From Bacteroidales bacterium (GTDB taxonomy: Bacteria > Bacteroidota > Bacteroidia > Bacteroidales > F082), in the NCBI GenBank assembly GCA_024400305.1, contig JAKSMX010000004.1:1-64000 (forward strand): DNA of 64,000 bases, in the 5' to 3' direction. The notes under the pieces are model-generated. The model saw nothing but the letters and a program-made list of their open reading frames with translations. It was not told where the DNA came from and ran no database searches. How positions within the stretch are numbered: position 1 is the stretch's first letter; each line of letters opens with the position of its first letter. The translations under genes were made by a program, and so were the position numbers. Shown here one piece after another: positions 50,359 through 59,146 of this stretch.

Positions 50359-51774
50359 TTATTTGGCTGCGTGTTTATAACCTTTGACCTTATCCCAGTC
50401 GCCTCTCGTGAAATCGGGCATTCTCACCGGCATGCCGTGATTTTCAATTGATGCAGCCGAAAGCTCACCGATGCATGACCACTCCGCCGCGTCATAGACA
50501 TCTTCATCGAGCGGGAGACCGTTGCGCAGACAATATATCAGACGGTAGTCCATGATGAAATCCATTCCGCCGTGACCGCCAACTTCTTTCGCTTTCTGCT
50601 CAATATCAACGATGATTGGGTGTTTGTAAGCGATCAATAACGAGTCTTTTACGTTTTCAGGAACCCATGTGTGATAGTCGAGAACCTCGTTGTCGGGTAT
50701 CAAGCCTTCCGGAAGGTTGCCGCTCTTCATCGTGAAGCCCTCCCTCATGTATTTGTTCGCCCAGCCTTCGGTTCCGGTGAGCTGATACAGTCTGTTGTAC
50801 GGACGCGGGGTGTAAACGTCGTGTTCAATCAATATCGTCTTGCCTTTGTGTGTCTGAATCATCGTCGTTGTCATGTCGCCGTTGGCAAAGGTGTCAACGC
50901 TCATTGTCTCTTTGGCTATTTCGAGTCCGTTGTATGAAGGTGTGCTCATCGAGACGAGATATTCCATCCTGTCGCCGCGGTGGATGTCTAAAACCTGACA
51001 TATCGGTCCGAGGCCGTGCGTGGCATAGACATCGCCGCTGTGTTTCTGGTTGAAGTCAAGACGCCAGTTGCCCTGATAATAAGGCCAGAACGGTTCGAGG
51101 TTATGGATGTAAGCTCCTTCGCCGTGGATGACTTCGCCGAAGAGGCCGTTCTGCGCCATGTTGAGGCATGTCATCTCGAAGAAGTCGTAGCAGCAGTTTT
51201 CGAGCATCATGCAGTGACGGCGTGTCTGTTCGGAGACATCAACGAGCTGCCAACATTCATCGATGGAAGTGGCGGCAGGCACCTCGATGGCTACGTGCTT
51301 GCCGTGCTGCATGGCGTAAACGGCGATCGGGACGTGAACCTGCCAGCTGGTGCAGATGTAAACGAGATCAATGTCATCACGTTCACAAAGCTCCTTGTAT
51401 GCTTCCGGCCCGACATACTCCGCCGCGCGGGGAAGCCCCTTGGCCTCTATCACGTTTTTCTGCACTTTCTCAATGTTTTCCGGAAGGAGGTCGCACAACG
51501 CAACGGCCTTGACGCCGTCGATAAATGTCATGCGGTTCACAGCATCTGGACCACGCATGCCGAGACCTACAAAGCCGATTCTCACTGTGTCTATCGGCTC
51601 CGCCGCGAACTGCAACATGCTCGTCTGACCCTCTGCACGCTGCGGTTCGTCGAAAACGATGGCGTTGTCAATTATCTTGTAGTTTTTTGTTTCTTCTTCA
51701 TTATTGCTTGTGCAGCAACACATTGAGATGATTAAAATAAACAATCCCAATACAATGTCATGCTTTTTTCTCAT
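50359..51774 (-). CDS. GH109 alpha-N-acetylgalactosaminidase lipoprotein
   Basis: A 471-residue protein with a lipoprotein leader (MRKKHDIVLGLFILIISMCCC). It is a Gfo/Idh/MocA-fold, NAD-dependent glycosidase: VRIGFVGLGMRGPDAVNRM dinucleotide-binding loop near residue 68, DLVYICTSWQVHVPIAVYAM, HVAIEVPAATSIDECWQLVD, the active-site ATHGLGPICQVLDIH stretch and the tail GGHGGMDFIMDYRL. GH109 cleaves the terminal alpha-GalNAc of blood-group A glycans through a transient oxidation. The GalNAc released could feed the NahK-like kinase (51986), its divergent neighbour. Confidence 0.92.
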   Translation of the reverse strand: MRKKHDIVLGLFILIISMCCCTSNNEEETKNYKIIDNAIVFDEPQRAEGQTSMLQFAAEPIDTVRIGFVGLGMRGPDAVNRMTFIDGVKAVALCDLLPENIEKVQKNVIEAKGLPRAAEYVGPEAYKELCERDDIDLVYICTSWQVHVPIAVYAMQHGKHVAIEVPAATSIDECWQLVDVSEQTRRHCMMLENCCYDFFEMTCLNMAQNGLFGEVIHGEGAYIHNLEPFWPYYQGNWRLDFNQKHSGDVYATHGLGPICQVLDIHRGDRMEYLVSMSTPSYNGLEIAKETMSVDTFANGDMTTTMIQTHKGKTILIEHDVYTPRPYNRLYQLTGTEGWANKYMREGFTMKSGNLPEGLIPDNEVLDYHTWVPENVKDSLLIAYKHPIIVDIEQKAKEVGGHGGMDFIMDYRLIYCLRNGLPLDEDVYDAAEWSCIGELSAASIENHGMPVRMPDFTRGDWDKVKGYKHAAK

Positions 51775-51958
51775 TTTCGATGGTTTGAATTTTCGAGGCG
51801 TAAAATTACCACTTATTTTGTTATGAAAATACTATTTCCCGAAAAATATTTTTGTATATTAACCGGATGTTTTTGACATTGACAGTGAGATTATTTAGAT
51901 TTTAAACAATTTTTCAAAAACGTAACAAGTAAAATGAATTTATTTTTAAGTTTTTTTC

Positions 51959-51966
51959 TATTTTTG
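51959..51966 (+). promoter_or_regulatory. -7 promoter box for the NahK-like gene
   Basis: TATTTTTG, 19 bases ahead of the ATG at 51986. The remaining 51775-51958 stretch is AT-rich with no other feature recognised. Confidence 0.5.
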
Positions 51967-51985
51967 CAAAAAATTAAATTAAAAA

Positions 51986-53056
51986 ATGGAAGATTTACTC
52001 GCTATTGCAGCTCAATTTGAGATTTCGGAAAAGATTACCGCCGTAAAACCTCTCGGCGAAGGCCTCATCAATGATACTTACAAGGTCATGGTTGACGAAA
52101 ATGCCGAACCGCGTTACGTGCTTCAACACATCAATAACGCTATTTTTCAAGACGTTGACATGCTTCAAGATAATATCGAAAAAGTGACGAATCATATCCG
52201 TAAAAAGCTAATTGATAAAGGAATAGATGACATAGACCGGCACGTTCTGCGGTTCATCAAAACCAAAAACGGAAAGAATTATCATTTTGATGGCGACAAA
52301 TATTGGCGCGTGATGGTCTTCGTGAAAGATTCCGTCACTTATCAGGCTGTCACGCCGGAATATTCCTATATCGCCGGAAAGTCATTTGGTGAGTTTGAGG
52401 CCATGCTTTCGGATCTGAAAGAGCCGCTTGGCGAGATAATCCTTGATTTTCATAATATTGAGTTCCGACTTAAACAACTCCGCGACGCCGTGGCTGCCGA
52501 CAGGGTGGGGCGCGTGAAGGAAGTTAGATATTATATTGATGAGATTGAAAAACGCGCCGAAAAGATGACTCTCGGCGAACGTCTGTTCCGCGAAGGGAAA
52601 CTGCCGAAACGCATCTGCCATTGCGATACGAAGGTGAACAACATGCTCTTTGACAAGGACGGCAACGTGTTGTGTGTCATCGATCTGGATACTGTGATGC
52701 CGAGTTTTGTCTTCTCCGATTTCGGTGATTTCCTGCGTTCGGCGGCTAGCACCGCTGCCGAAGATGAGCCGGATTTGAGCAAGATTGATTTCAATATGGA
52801 GATTTTCAAGGCGTTCACAAAAGGCTATCTCGAAGGCACTAAAGACTTCCTGCTTCCAGTTGAAAAAGAAAATTTGCCTTATGCGGCGATGCTTTTCCCG
52901 TATATGCAGACCGTCCGCTTCTTGGCCGACTACATCAACGGCGACACCTATTATAAAATAAGGTATCCGGAGCATAACCTTGTCCGCACCAAGGCGCAGT
53001 GGCGGCTGTTCGAGTGCGCCGAGGCGAAGGAAGAGGAGATGAGGAAGATATTATAA
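51986..53056 (+). CDS. N-acetylhexosamine 1-kinase-like aminoglycoside phosphotransferase-fold protein
   Basis: A 356-residue kinase of the choline/aminoglycoside phosphotransferase fold. It shows VKPLGEGLINDTYKV, YVLQHINNAIFQDVDMLQDNIEKVTNHIRKKL, the catalytic ICHCDTKVNNMLFDKDGNVLCVIDLDTVMPS (HxD loop and DLD metal Asp) and SDFGDFLRSAASTAAEDE. The wording matches NahK-type anomeric kinases, which turn GlcNAc, GalNAc or related sugars into their 1-phosphates. The GH109 and GH20 neighbours fit this. It could also accept another sugar or amino alcohol. Confidence 0.82.
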   Translation: MEDLLAIAAQFEISEKITAVKPLGEGLINDTYKVMVDENAEPRYVLQHINNAIFQDVDMLQDNIEKVTNHIRKKLIDKGIDDIDRHVLRFIKTKNGKNYHFDGDKYWRVMVFVKDSVTYQAVTPEYSYIAGKSFGEFEAMLSDLKEPLGEIILDFHNIEFRLKQLRDAVAADRVGRVKEVRYYIDEIEKRAEKMTLGERLFREGKLPKRICHCDTKVNNMLFDKDGNVLCVIDLDTVMPSFVFSDFGDFLRSAASTAAEDEPDLSKIDFNMEIFKAFTKGYLEGTKDFLLPVEKENLPYAAMLFPYMQTVRFLADYINGDTYYKIRYPEHNLVRTKAQWRLFECAEAKEEEMRKIL

Positions 53057-53080
53057 AGACTCTTTACCGGCTTGTGTGCA

Positions 53081-54373
53081 TTAATTTGCTGTTACAGCGC
53101 GGCTCATCACTTGCGTCATGCAGTGAGCGGCACCATATCCTCCAATGAGGTTGTCTAGCGGCACCCAATCCACGCGCACGTTGTGTTTGGAATATTCAGC
53201 CTTGAGTTCTTCGCTTTGCCCGTCCACTGACATTATGTGACGTGGTCCCACCGTTAGGAAGTTGTTGGCATAATGGTCGGCATCGTCCTTGCTTATGCGT
53301 ATGATGTCAACTCCTCTTGACTCGAGGAAGTCGCGGAATCCCATCCCTGAATAGTACGACTCCATGTGATACCCTTTCTGACCGGCACCACGTACATACA
53401 TGTCTATCGTGAGATAATTGATGTCGTTTGTGTCTGTGGCGTCGTAGCGGTTGAAGCACATCGTGCATAAGTCTTTGTCGATGACATTGAAATATGTGTC
53501 TAAGTGCATCTGATATTGATCTTTCCAGCGTTCGCGCACAACCACCACGGTGTCATGTCCGAAGCAGTTGTTTTCGAGCAACTCGTCGATAGCGTTTTGG
53601 TTGGTTCTCAGTCCCTGCCCGATGAGGCTTATAGTTCCGAAAGGAATGTAATCGCCGCCTTCAAGATGGCTGTCTTCCCCACTGACACGATAGATTGCCG
53701 GTTCGCCGAGCTGTTCATAACAAGCTTCGATGATGTCAACCTCGGGAAATCTCTGAACAGAGTTCATGCGGCACATGATGTGTCCTTTTGGGGTCGTTAT
53801 GCTTTGGTCTCTCAGGAAATACATGTTCATCAGCGGCTCGTGTATATATTCCGCCGTATATCCCGTATTGATTCCTGATTCTTCGAGTACTACGGTTGGT
53901 CTGTTGATTATGACGCGCAGCAGGTCGGAATTGCTCATCGCGGCAAGCACTTCCTGCCTGTATTCTTCTGCTTCCTCAGGCGAAATTCCTGTGCCGGCGA
54001 CATCGTATGTGAGTGATCCGTTGGCGAGGGCTACAAGTTCGTCATGAGGCATTGACAACAATATGTCTGCAACCGTATATACAGTGCAGCCTTCAGCTTC
54101 GAGCATGGAGATGTAATTTCTGTGTTCGTCCGCTGCTTTATCAATGTTGAAATATGTTTCATAAAGTCCGGCAGCGGGATGAATCACACCGTCAAACAGT
54201 TCTAAACCGGGCGTGTACATCAGTATCGAACCGGCTTTGTGATATTCGGCCTGTGGGAAAACATATTCCAGTACTACCGGCTCCTCAGGCATATCAGGTT
54301 TGTTTTTAGTGCATCCGTGCGCAATCATACACGTGAATGCTATTAGTACTGTGAATTTGATCGTGATATTCAT
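53081..54373 (-). CDS. Arginine deiminase-like lipoprotein
   Basis: A 430-residue protein with a lipoprotein leader (MNITIKFTVLIAFTCMIAHGC, Cys21). The rest follows the arginine deiminase (guanidino-group-modifying) fold: MYTPGLELFDG, the ITTPKGHIMCRMNSVQRFPEV segment, DSHLEGGDYIPFG, YQMHLDTYFNVIDKDLC and the C-terminal GGYGAAHCMTQVMSR with the nucleophile Cys. All catalytic elements seem present. Arginine deiminases are normally cytoplasmic; an exported, lipid-anchored form is unusual. It may use free arginine, or a peptidyl substrate, to make citrulline and ammonia outside the cell. Confidence 0.8.
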   Translation of the reverse strand: MNITIKFTVLIAFTCMIAHGCTKNKPDMPEEPVVLEYVFPQAEYHKAGSILMYTPGLELFDGVIHPAAGLYETYFNIDKAADEHRNYISMLEAEGCTVYTVADILLSMPHDELVALANGSLTYDVAGTGISPEEAEEYRQEVLAAMSNSDLLRVIINRPTVVLEESGINTGYTAEYIHEPLMNMYFLRDQSITTPKGHIMCRMNSVQRFPEVDIIEACYEQLGEPAIYRVSGEDSHLEGGDYIPFGTISLIGQGLRTNQNAIDELLENNCFGHDTVVVVRERWKDQYQMHLDTYFNVIDKDLCTMCFNRYDATDTNDINYLTIDMYVRGAGQKGYHMESYYSGMGFRDFLESRGVDIIRISKDDADHYANNFLTVGPRHIMSVDGQSEELKAEYSKHNVRVDWVPLDNLIGGYGAAHCMTQVMSRAVTAN

Positions 54374-54405
54374 GTTGTATAAAATTGGTTTGTAATAATT
54401 CTAAC

Positions 54406-54445
54406 AAAACAAGCGCCGAAGGCTTGAAACCCTCGGGCTTGTTTT
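54406..54445. terminator. Intrinsic terminator after the MFS gene
   Basis: AAAACAAGC pairs with GCTTGTTTT, with inner CCGAAGG/CCTCGG pairs. On the minus strand it is followed by T-rich sequence and separates the galactose operon from the arginine-deiminase-like gene. Confidence 0.75.
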
Positions 54446-54475
54446 CTTTTAACTTTACTCTCTTAACTCTACTCT

Positions 54476-55765
54476 TTATTCCACCGGAATGTCCTTGTTC
54501 ACGTTCTTGCTTCCGACAAGTGCGTAGAAAAGAATGTAGGCGGCGCAGGCGACGACCACGATGTAGCTTGTCATGTAACTGCCTGTCCAGTCGGCGACGA
54601 GGCCCTGGAGACCGACCATGATGGCGAAGCCGAACACCATTGTCATGAATGCGCCGGAGGCGATGGCTGTGTATTTGCCGAGGCCTTCGGTGGCGAGGTT
54701 GAAGATGGCGCCCCACATCACCGAGGTGCAGAGGCCGACGAGGATGAAGGCGAAGATGCCGACCGGCACCTCAGCCCAGATGACGGAGACGTTGGCCCAG
54801 TCAATGCCAGGGACGTTGACCATCCATGAAGCAGGGGCGAACATTCCGAACAAAACCAAGACGATTGCCGCAATTGAAACCGTCGTGACCATCGCCTTTG
54901 AAGACACCTTGCTGCCGATGGCGCCGCCGATGAAACGACCGATGAGCATCATCAGCCAATAGACGGCGACGATGAGGCCAACGATAGTGGCGTTCATGCC
55001 GAGACCCGGCGTCGCTGACGTTTCAGGTGAAGTAAGATACTGCATGATGTAAGTCGGTGTTCCGACCTCGATGCCGCCGTAAAGGAAGATGGCGAGGATG
55101 CCGAGTTTGAAGTGACGGAACGAGAACGCACTGTATTTGTCTTTCTTCTCCGACTTGACTTCAACTGGCTGTGCCGGCTCCTCAATCTTGGTGAAGAGGA
55201 TGACGATGAAGCCGATGACGAAGATGGCGAGTGCTATCAGCAATGCAGGTGTGGCGTCAGAGATCCTGGCTTTCGTGGCATCACCGATGAGTGCACCCAT
55301 GATGATGTAAACCGCGACAGCCGCCGCCGAGTTGAACACGCCGCCAATCTGTATGAGCTGGTTGCCTTTGTTGCCGCCGCCGCCGAGGAGGTTGAGCATT
55401 GGGTTGACAACAGTGTTGAGCATGCACATGCAGAAACCAGCGATGAATGCGCCGAGAAGGTAAAGACCGAAACCGACCGAACCGCTCGCCCATTGCACCA
55501 AGATACCTATGATGCCGACCGCCAAGGCAATCAACGAGGTCTTTTTATAACCGAATTTCTTGATGAGCATACCCGAAGGGATTCCCATCACCAAGTATGC
55601 GATAAAATTGCCATAGTTTCCAATCTGTGAAAGGAAGTTGCTTGCTCCGAACTGATTTTTGACGATGACGGCCATAGGTGAGCAGAGATTTGTCACGAAG
55701 GCTATCATTGCGAAGAGGGCAATCATGACGATGATGGCTCCCCATTGTTTTGCTTTTTGTGCCAT
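54476..55765 (-). CDS. Sugar MFS transporter (glucose/galactose/fucose:H+ type)
   Basis: A 429-residue major facilitator with about 12 membrane helices. Examples are WGAIIVMIALFAMIAFVTNL, FIAYLVMGIPSGMLIKKFGYKKTSLIALAVGIIGIL with the loop 2-3 motif, and GAFIAGFCMCMLNTVVNPMLNLLGG. The late pattern IFNLATEGLGKYTAIASGAFMTMVFGFAIM is typical of FucP/GluP-type sugar symporters of Bacteroidota. It is the last gene of the galK-nucleotidyltransferase-galM set, so galactose uptake is the likely role. Confidence 0.88.
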   Translation of the reverse strand: MAQKAKQWGAIIVMIALFAMIAFVTNLCSPMAVIVKNQFGASNFLSQIGNYGNFIAYLVMGIPSGMLIKKFGYKKTSLIALAVGIIGILVQWASGSVGFGLYLLGAFIAGFCMCMLNTVVNPMLNLLGGGGNKGNQLIQIGGVFNSAAAVAVYIIMGALIGDATKARISDATPALLIALAIFVIGFIVILFTKIEEPAQPVEVKSEKKDKYSAFSFRHFKLGILAIFLYGGIEVGTPTYIMQYLTSPETSATPGLGMNATIVGLIVAVYWLMMLIGRFIGGAIGSKVSSKAMVTTVSIAAIVLVLFGMFAPASWMVNVPGIDWANVSVIWAEVPVGIFAFILVGLCTSVMWGAIFNLATEGLGKYTAIASGAFMTMVFGFAIMVGLQGLVADWTGSYMTSYIVVVACAAYILFYALVGSKNVNKDIPVE

Positions 55766-55856
55766 AATATTAGTTGTTTAGGTGTTTTAGTTGTTAAAGT
55801 ATTTAGGTGTCAGCAAGTTTTTAAAAACTCGTGAAACTTGTGTTAAAAATTAAAAG

Positions 55857-56948
55857 TTAAAAATTTGAAAACTTAAACTTTATCGTCTGTCTGTATTCTT
55901 CTCCCGGACGCAGCACTGCGTTGGGGAAATTGGGTTTGTTAGGTGAGTCGGGGAGTGTCTGGCATTCCAAGGCGACGCCTTCGTAGTCCTCGTAGCTCTT
56001 GCCGCATTTGCCTGTCGGACATCCGCTAAGCCAGTTGCCAGTGTAACACTGCACGCCTGGTTGCGTGGTGAACAACTCGACTTTTATTCCCGATTCATCG
56101 CTCATGAGAGTTGCCGCCTGATGCATCTCGCCTTTCTTGTAGCCGTCGATGACCCAGCAGCTGTCGTAGCCCTTGCCGTTGATCAGGGCGTCGAACTTCT
56201 CGTTGATGTCCTTGCCGATGAGTTTCGGCTCGGTGAAGTCCATCGGTGTGCCTTTGACCGTGGCAACCTCGCCTGTCGTGATGAGTTCGTCGGTGGCTGG
56301 AAGATAGTTCTGCGCGAAGAGTTTCAGCTTGTGGTCGAGGATGTTGCCGTTGCCTTCACCTTTTAAATTAAAATAGGTGTGGTTGGTGAGATTCACGATT
56401 GTCGGGGCGTCGGTCGTTGCCGAAAGTTCGAGTGTTATCTCGTTGTCATCGTTCCAGCTGTAAACCACCTTCGCTGTCAGGTTGCCAGGATAGCCCGCTT
56501 CGCCGTCTTTAGAAAAATACGTAAACTCCACTTTGTCAGCGACTTGTCTGCCTTCCCAGTATTGGTTCGCGAAGCCGCCAGGGCCGCCGTGAAGATGATG
56601 TTTGCCGTCGCTGGTGTTTAGCACGAGCTGATATTTCTTCCCGTCGATGCTGAGCTGTCCGTGGTTGATCCTGTTTGCAAAACGTCCAGGGACCTTGCCG
56701 GCACACGGGCCGTCACCGACGTAGTCTTCAAGATTTTTGTAGCCGAGCACGACATCACGCATCTTTCCGTTTCTGTCAGGAACGATGACTGACACGATAC
56801 CCGCGCCGATGTTGCAAAACGTGACTGAAGCTCCAAGCTTGTTCGTAAGCTTGAATGTCTGTACTGTTTTAACATCTTTCATGACATCGGCTATTGATAC
56901 TATTCTTGAGTCATCGCTGTTTTCTGTCTTGATTTTCTTTATTTCCAT
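55857..56948 (-). CDS. galM: Galactose mutarotase (aldose 1-epimerase)
   Basis: A 363-residue protein. The GalM signature is clear: LGYKNLEDYVGDGPCAGKVPGRFANRINHGQLSIDGKKYQL, LHGGPGGFANQYWEGRQV, the catalytic His in IVNLTNHTYFNLKGEGNGNILDH and the catalytic Glu in GVALECQTLPDSPNKPNFPN. It converts beta-galactose to alpha-galactose for GalK. No signal peptide is present. It follows the nucleotidyltransferase with two bases between, so they are one message. Confidence 0.93.
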   Translation of the reverse strand: MEIKKIKTENSDDSRIVSIADVMKDVKTVQTFKLTNKLGASVTFCNIGAGIVSVIVPDRNGKMRDVVLGYKNLEDYVGDGPCAGKVPGRFANRINHGQLSIDGKKYQLVLNTSDGKHHLHGGPGGFANQYWEGRQVADKVEFTYFSKDGEAGYPGNLTAKVVYSWNDDNEITLELSATTDAPTIVNLTNHTYFNLKGEGNGNILDHKLKLFAQNYLPATDELITTGEVATVKGTPMDFTEPKLIGKDINEKFDALINGKGYDSCWVIDGYKKGEMHQAATLMSDESGIKVELFTTQPGVQCYTGNWLSGCPTGKCGKSYEDYEGVALECQTLPDSPNKPNFPNAVLRPGEEYRQTIKFKFSNF

Positions 56949-56950
56949 GA

Positions 56951-57850
56951 TTACCAGAGTTTGTTCGGATAAATGCCTTTGTCAATCAGGTTGACGATTT
57001 TATTCATGACATCAGGCTTATCTTCTTTGTAGGTCACGCCGAACCAGACAGCATCGCTCGACAGCACTTTGAGTTTGGCGTTCTTGCTGTTGATTTGGTT
57101 GTTGACTTCCAGCGGGATGTAATATTCAGCCTTGATGTTGGTCTGTGCCGGTCCTTGTAGGAATGTCTTGAAGCCGTCGGCGAGGTGTCCGAGGAAATCC
57201 GGCGTGAAGCCGAAGAAGTTCATGGAGACGAGTGTGTCGAGGTCGAGTGCGTGTTCGCCTGTTTCGTCGGTGTATGCCGCACCATCGGCTGTCTTTGCTA
57301 TTGACGTGCGTTCGACGATGGTCTGGAGGTAATGGCATCTGTTCTGTGTGCAGACACCGCGCGACACAGTGCCGAAGTCCGACAATGTGTTTCTCAGCTT
57401 GTATGCCACCATCGAATATGCGCCTTTCTTACCTTCGCATTCCGTAAGGTATTGAGCCATAACCTCGTATGCCTCTTTGCCATAGAAGTCGTCGGCGTTG
57501 ATGACGGCAAACGGCTCTTTGATGACATCGGCTGCCATCAAAACTGCGTGGCCTGTACCCCAAGGCTTCTCGCGGCCTTCAGGAATCGAAAAACCTTCCG
57601 GCAGCTTGTCCAATGACTGATAGACATATTCCACCGGCATCCCGAAACGCTCCGTGTTGTTGATTTTCTCGAACGCTTCCGCGAAATCCTTGCGGATGAC
57701 GAAAACGACCTTGCCGAAGCCAGCGCGTTTTGCGTCAAAAATCGAATAATCGAGGATGGCTTCGTTGTTTGGACCAACGCCGTCCATCTGCTTCAGGGCT
57801 CCGTAACGTGAACCCATTCCAGCTGCTAAAACTAATAATGTTGGTTTCAT
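56951..57850 (-). CDS. Sugar nucleotidyltransferase family protein
   Basis: A 299-residue NTP-transferase. It opens with TLLVLAAGMGSRYGALKQMDGVGPNNEAILDYSIFDAKRAGFGKVVFVIRKDF, which carries the GxGxR nucleotide-binding loop and the Lys. Later come GTGHAVLMAADVI, PFAVINADDFYGKEAYEVM with the metal Asp pair, and a C-terminal VWFGVTYKEDKPDVMNKIV. It is of the size and context of the uridylyltransferase-like genes that accompany galK in Bacteroidota, which may replace GalT by making UDP-galactose directly. That substrate is an inference from context. Confidence 0.82.
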   Translation of the reverse strand: MKPTLLVLAAGMGSRYGALKQMDGVGPNNEAILDYSIFDAKRAGFGKVVFVIRKDFAEAFEKINNTERFGMPVEYVYQSLDKLPEGFSIPEGREKPWGTGHAVLMAADVIKEPFAVINADDFYGKEAYEVMAQYLTECEGKKGAYSMVAYKLRNTLSDFGTVSRGVCTQNRCHYLQTIVERTSIAKTADGAAYTDETGEHALDLDTLVSMNFFGFTPDFLGHLADGFKTFLQGPAQTNIKAEYYIPLEVNNQINSKNAKLKVLSSDAVWFGVTYKEDKPDVMNKIVNLIDKGIYPNKLW

Positions 57851-57942
57851 TTTTATTGTAATTTTAATATTATTTTGTCAAATTGACGTTATTTCAAAAT
57901 TTAATATTGTTAAAAAAATTTCATTTCAAATTCGTAATTTCC

Positions 57943-57958
57943 ACGGAATGAATTCCGT
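57943..57958. repeat. Short hairpin in the galK-nucleotidyltransferase gap
   Basis: ACGGAA-TGAA-TTCCGT, directly beside the 32-base repeat at 57961-57992. Confidence 0.65.
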
Positions 57959-57960
57959 TG

Positions 57961-57992
57961 CTATGGATATGGAACCGCTACGCGGTTCTCTA
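57961..57992. repeat. 32-base dispersed hairpin repeat, copy 2
   Basis: The core is GAACCGC-TAC-GCGGTTC with the same flanks as copy 1 (50303-50334). The galK stop TAG (57990-57992 on the minus strand) lies inside its last bases. Confidence 0.8.
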
Positions 57993-59138
57993 TTCCAGCC
58001 TCCGTGCGCCGTCGGAAATCACCACGTTATAAACCTTCGGTTCATGCCCGAATCTGGCGTTGAATTTCTCTTTCGCCGTGGCGATGAACTTGTCGTAAAG
58101 ACCTTCTTTCACGAGGTTGATGGTGCATCCGCCGAAGCCGCCGCCCATGACGCGCGAGCCCGTGACACCGCATTCTTTCGCTATATCATTCAGATAATCA
58201 AGCTCTTCGCAACTGACCTCATATTCCTTGCTCATGCCGTAGTGTGTGCCGTACATGCGGTCGCCGACGGTCTCATAATCGCCTTTCTCAAGGGCGGCGC
58301 AGACATCGAGGACGCGCTGTTTCTCGCCGATGACGTATTTCGCACGCATGTAGTCTTCGTTCGAAATCTCGTCCTTCACCTCATCAAGCATAGACATTGT
58401 CGCATCGCTTAAATAATTGACTTTCTGATGTTTGGCTTTGATATGCGCACAGGCGTTTTCGCACGACTCGCGGCGTTTGTTGTAGGCCGACGATGCGAGT
58501 TCATGTTTCACGACGGTGTCAAGAAGCACCACTTTGTAGCCTTTCGGGTTGAACGGGAAATACTCGAACTCCATCGTGGCGCAGTTTAGGCGCATGAGAT
58601 GGCCTTCCTTGCCGAAGATGGAGGCGAACTGGTCCATGATGCCGCATTTCACGCCGCAGTAGTTGTGTTCTGTCGATTGCCCGATGCGGGCGAGTTCGAA
58701 CTTGTCGATACCTAAATTATATATGTCGTTCAAGGCGTTGGCGAATGTGCTCTCCAAGGCCGCGGATGACGACATGCCTGCTCCGAGCGGGACATCTCCG
58801 GCGAAGACCGTGTCGAAGCCCTTTGGCTCGAAGCCGCGTTTCTGCATCTCGCGGACGACACCGAAGATGTAACGAGCCCAAGCTTCTTTAGGAGCGTCGG
58901 CCTCTGTCATTCCGAACTCCGACATCGCAGCGTAATCCATTGAATACGCGCGGATTCTGTCGGTGCCGTTGGGATTGATGGCGGCGTAGATGCCTTTGTC
59001 AATGGCGCCAGGGAACACGAAGCCGCCGTTATAGTCTGTGTGCTCGCCGATGAGATTGATGCGTCCTGATGATGTATAAACACGGAACTCATTGCCGAAC
59101 AACGAGTTGAACTTTGATTTGATTTCTTTTGTATCCAT
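57990..59138 (-). CDS. galK: Galactokinase
   Basis: A 382-residue GHMP kinase of normal galactokinase length. It has the substrate motif GRINLIGEHTDYNGGFVFPGAI near residues 25-46, the ATP loop DVPLGAGMSSSAALESTFANAL and the C-terminal GSRVMGGGFGGCTINLVK. The gene phosphorylates alpha-galactose at C1. It starts eight bases after the stop of the T9SS adhesin-like gene and leads the nucleotidyltransferase, galM and MFS genes. Released alpha-galactose from GH110 would be a fitting source. Confidence 0.95.
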   Translation of the reverse strand: MDTKEIKSKFNSLFGNEFRVYTSSGRINLIGEHTDYNGGFVFPGAIDKGIYAAINPNGTDRIRAYSMDYAAMSEFGMTEADAPKEAWARYIFGVVREMQKRGFEPKGFDTVFAGDVPLGAGMSSSAALESTFANALNDIYNLGIDKFELARIGQSTEHNYCGVKCGIMDQFASIFGKEGHLMRLNCATMEFEYFPFNPKGYKVVLLDTVVKHELASSAYNKRRESCENACAHIKAKHQKVNYLSDATMSMLDEVKDEISNEDYMRAKYVIGEKQRVLDVCAALEKGDYETVGDRMYGTHYGMSKEYEVSCEELDYLNDIAKECGVTGSRVMGGGFGGCTINLVKEGLYDKFIATAKEKFNARFGHEPKVYNVVISDGARRLE

Positions 59139-59146
59139 TTGCAGGG

